10,272 nucleotides of DNA from contig UZAN01056261.1 of assembly GCA_900618425.1 (NCBI GenBank), positions 1 through 10,272 of the forward strand. The letters are read 5' to 3'. This stretch comes from Echinostoma caproni. Its lineage: Eukaryota; Platyhelminthes; Trematoda; Plagiorchiida; Echinostomatidae. Under the pieces are notes generated by a model. It was not told where the DNA came from. It did no database searches and saw nothing but the letters and a program-made list of their open reading frames with translations. Shown here in pieces: positions 9,153 through 10,272 of this stretch (positions within the stretch are counted from its first letter, which is position 1; every line of letters begins with the position of its first letter). Made by a program: the position numbers and the translations under genes.

Positions 9153-9659
9153 CATTGGGGATGTTCAAATGTGTCTGTCCGATACAGAGTCGACAACCAT
9201 CAGCTGTTTGCCCGTGCGTACGTGCATGTGAGTCTGGCTGTGTCCGTTTTCGCAATACAAGCGCGTTGACTGACTCTTTGGACAATCAGAGCACTCGCTC
9301 GCCTCACCACGGTCGATAACAGTATGAATGCGTGTTGGGACTGAGCAGAATAAGCGCTTGAGACAGAATTGGGACGGTCGTACTGATCGGCATTGCTCCA
9401 AACCATCCATAACTCACATGCACACAAACACTAACCGTTCCTCCGTTCCAGCAGCTTTCCCGAAGAGTGCTTGTGCGCACCCACCATCGTTCTCTCTCTC
9501 CCTTCCTGTATTGTAATGGGCACACAAACCTTGTCATCTAACTCGCAGATTCACCCATCATGCACGCAAACAACACCCTAGCGGTAGCGACACGCACCCA
9601 GTCTATGGGATGTCGGTGGATTGCTGGTCCACACGCCCACTGTTTTGTTTCTGACATGC
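9153..9659. other. CA/TG-rich non-coding stretch, no gene recognised
   Basis: Open frames here overlap in up to four frames on both strands, which reflects a shortage of stop codons in CA/TG-rich DNA rather than genes. A pyrimidine run (TCTCTCTCTCCC type) lies near 9490-9506. Confidence 0.45.
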
Positions 9660-9775
9660 CACACATACATACACATATATATGTATACAGACGCACTCAG
9701 TGTCATGAGTCTTATGCGCCTCCACAATCTATTAGCGGAGCACACATGCACACGTACACACATGTGCACACCTCA
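9660..9775. repeat. CA-rich tract with TA-core palindrome
   Basis: CA-rich words surround the 12-base perfect palindrome ACATATATATGT at 9673-9684. CACATG (9743-9748) and CATGTG (9761-9766) form a further inverted pair. It resembles the tract at 8985-9152 and the TA part of the repeat at 5082-5178. Confidence 0.6.
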
Positions 9776-9970
9776 CATTCTCCCGGTCTCGTCTCCATTT
9801 ATGAGTAGTGTATAGGATTGGCGAAGTAGACAGCACAGGTCTAATCGTGGCTGGCTGCTCCACTGCCTCCACATTTGCGCGTGCCCAATCGCCCAAATGG
9901 GTGGGTGTGAGTGGGTGCATTGTGAAACGCCTGGTTTGACAAAAGAAGCTGGTTTGCCCAATCGATTCGT

Positions 9971-9990
9971 GCAGCAGTAGCAGCAGCAGC
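9971..9990 (+). repeat. short CAG-type trinucleotide repeat
   Basis: Six GCA/CAG-type units with one TAG interruption. Two undetermined bases follow at 9997-9998, so the local sequence is not fully reliable. Confidence 0.75.
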
Positions 9991-9996
9991 GCATGT

Positions 9997-9998
9997 NN
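9997..9998. other. undetermined bases (NN)
   Basis: Two Ns just after the CAG-type repeat. Any frame crossing them (for example on the minus strand) is uncertain. Confidence 0.9.
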
Positions 9999-10272
9999 TG
10001 TGTAAGCGACCGTTTGCCAAAGTCTGCACGTTTCGGATGGTATGACCGATTGGCGAACTGACAGAGGGAGAATGTCGACCGGCCGATCGTGCAGCCTGGC
10101 GAGTGCACACCTGATGGAGAGAACGAGACGGAGGAAGACAGATGTGAGTAGGTGGGGTGTGAGGCCTTAGCGAATGGAGTCTATGGGTGTGCCGTGTCGT
10201 GTGCTTCGTGGTTTTCCCTACGTGTGCTACTCCCGTCAGCGTGCGTGTATGCGTATGCGGTGACGTCCACCA

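Larger units (their letters stand above)
314..10272 (+). other. presumed very long downstream intron (no further exon found)
   Basis: After 313 the enzyme still needs about 45 residues, including the conserved segment around the substrate-binding arginine and a final helix. I looked on the plus strand for Gly-Arg-Ile/Val, His-Ile-Tyr and Tyr-Val-Ala coding combinations and for a Gln-Val lead-in, and found none in a suitable context. The simplest reading is that the last exon lies beyond 10272 and the intron exceeds 9.9 kb. Alternatives are a very divergent last exon, an unseen unrelated gene inside the intron, or an assembly fault. The search was by eye, so a short or diverged exon could be missed. 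Confidence 0.5.
9776..10272. other. non-coding stretch at the window end, no gene recognised
   Basis: G+C-richer, with TG-rich words toward the end. The minus-strand frames at 9773-10108 and 9841-10110 cross undetermined bases and have no recognisable domain. No acceptor followed by aminotransferase sequence was found. Confidence 0.4.

Noticed and set aside
9046..9231. Tyr-Val-Ala-Gln-Ala and His-Ile-Tyr coding words, considered as the missing aminotransferase exon
   Set aside because: They are in the wrong order and context, with no Gly-Arg-Ile segment and a stop just upstream.
9165..10110. Many overlapping minus-strand frames at the right end
   Set aside because: They occupy several frames at once, are rich in His/Thr/Arg/Cys from CA/TG words, and two cross undetermined bases.
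1..10272. CRISPR array, prokaryotic operon or phage content
   Set aside because: No regularly spaced repeats, no ribosome-binding-site-led gene series, and clear spliceosomal signals show eukaryotic DNA.

Overview
This window looks like eukaryotic, mostly non-coding DNA. The one gene segment I can name is a spliced internal exon at 171-313 (+). It encodes part of the C-terminal domain of a cytosolic-type aspartate aminotransferase (GOT1-like). A convincing branch point and acceptor precede it and a consensus donor (GTAAGT) follows it. The host is probably a metazoan invertebrate. Long introns, abundant CA/TG microsatellites and moderate base composition would fit a flatworm such as a fluke, but that is a weak guess.

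Layout. 1-170: end of an intron, possibly the whole of a short one. 171-313: aminotransferase exon. 314-10272: I could not find the expected last exon of the aminotransferase, which should carry the conserved G-R-I/V segment with the substrate-binding arginine. The rest of the window is therefore best read as one very long intron, or as intron plus unrecognised DNA. It holds several CA/TG or TA microsatellites (1677-1694, 4057-4076, 5082-5178), a CAG-type repeat (9971-9990), and CA/TG-rich tracts at about 3020-3160 and 8985-9770. Several strictly alternating purine-pyrimidine or palindromic segments are also present. At 3480-3804 on the minus strand there is a weak protein-like stretch that may be a decayed retroelement protease.

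No operon, rRNA, tRNA, CRISPR array or intact mobile element is supported. The many 60-120-codon open frames are judged to be chance frames: most overlap each other on both strands, many lack ATG starts, and several are built from translated microsatellites. Three undetermined bases (5179, 9997-9998) lie in or beside repeats and suggest assembly difficulty there. I found no convincing undescribed system.
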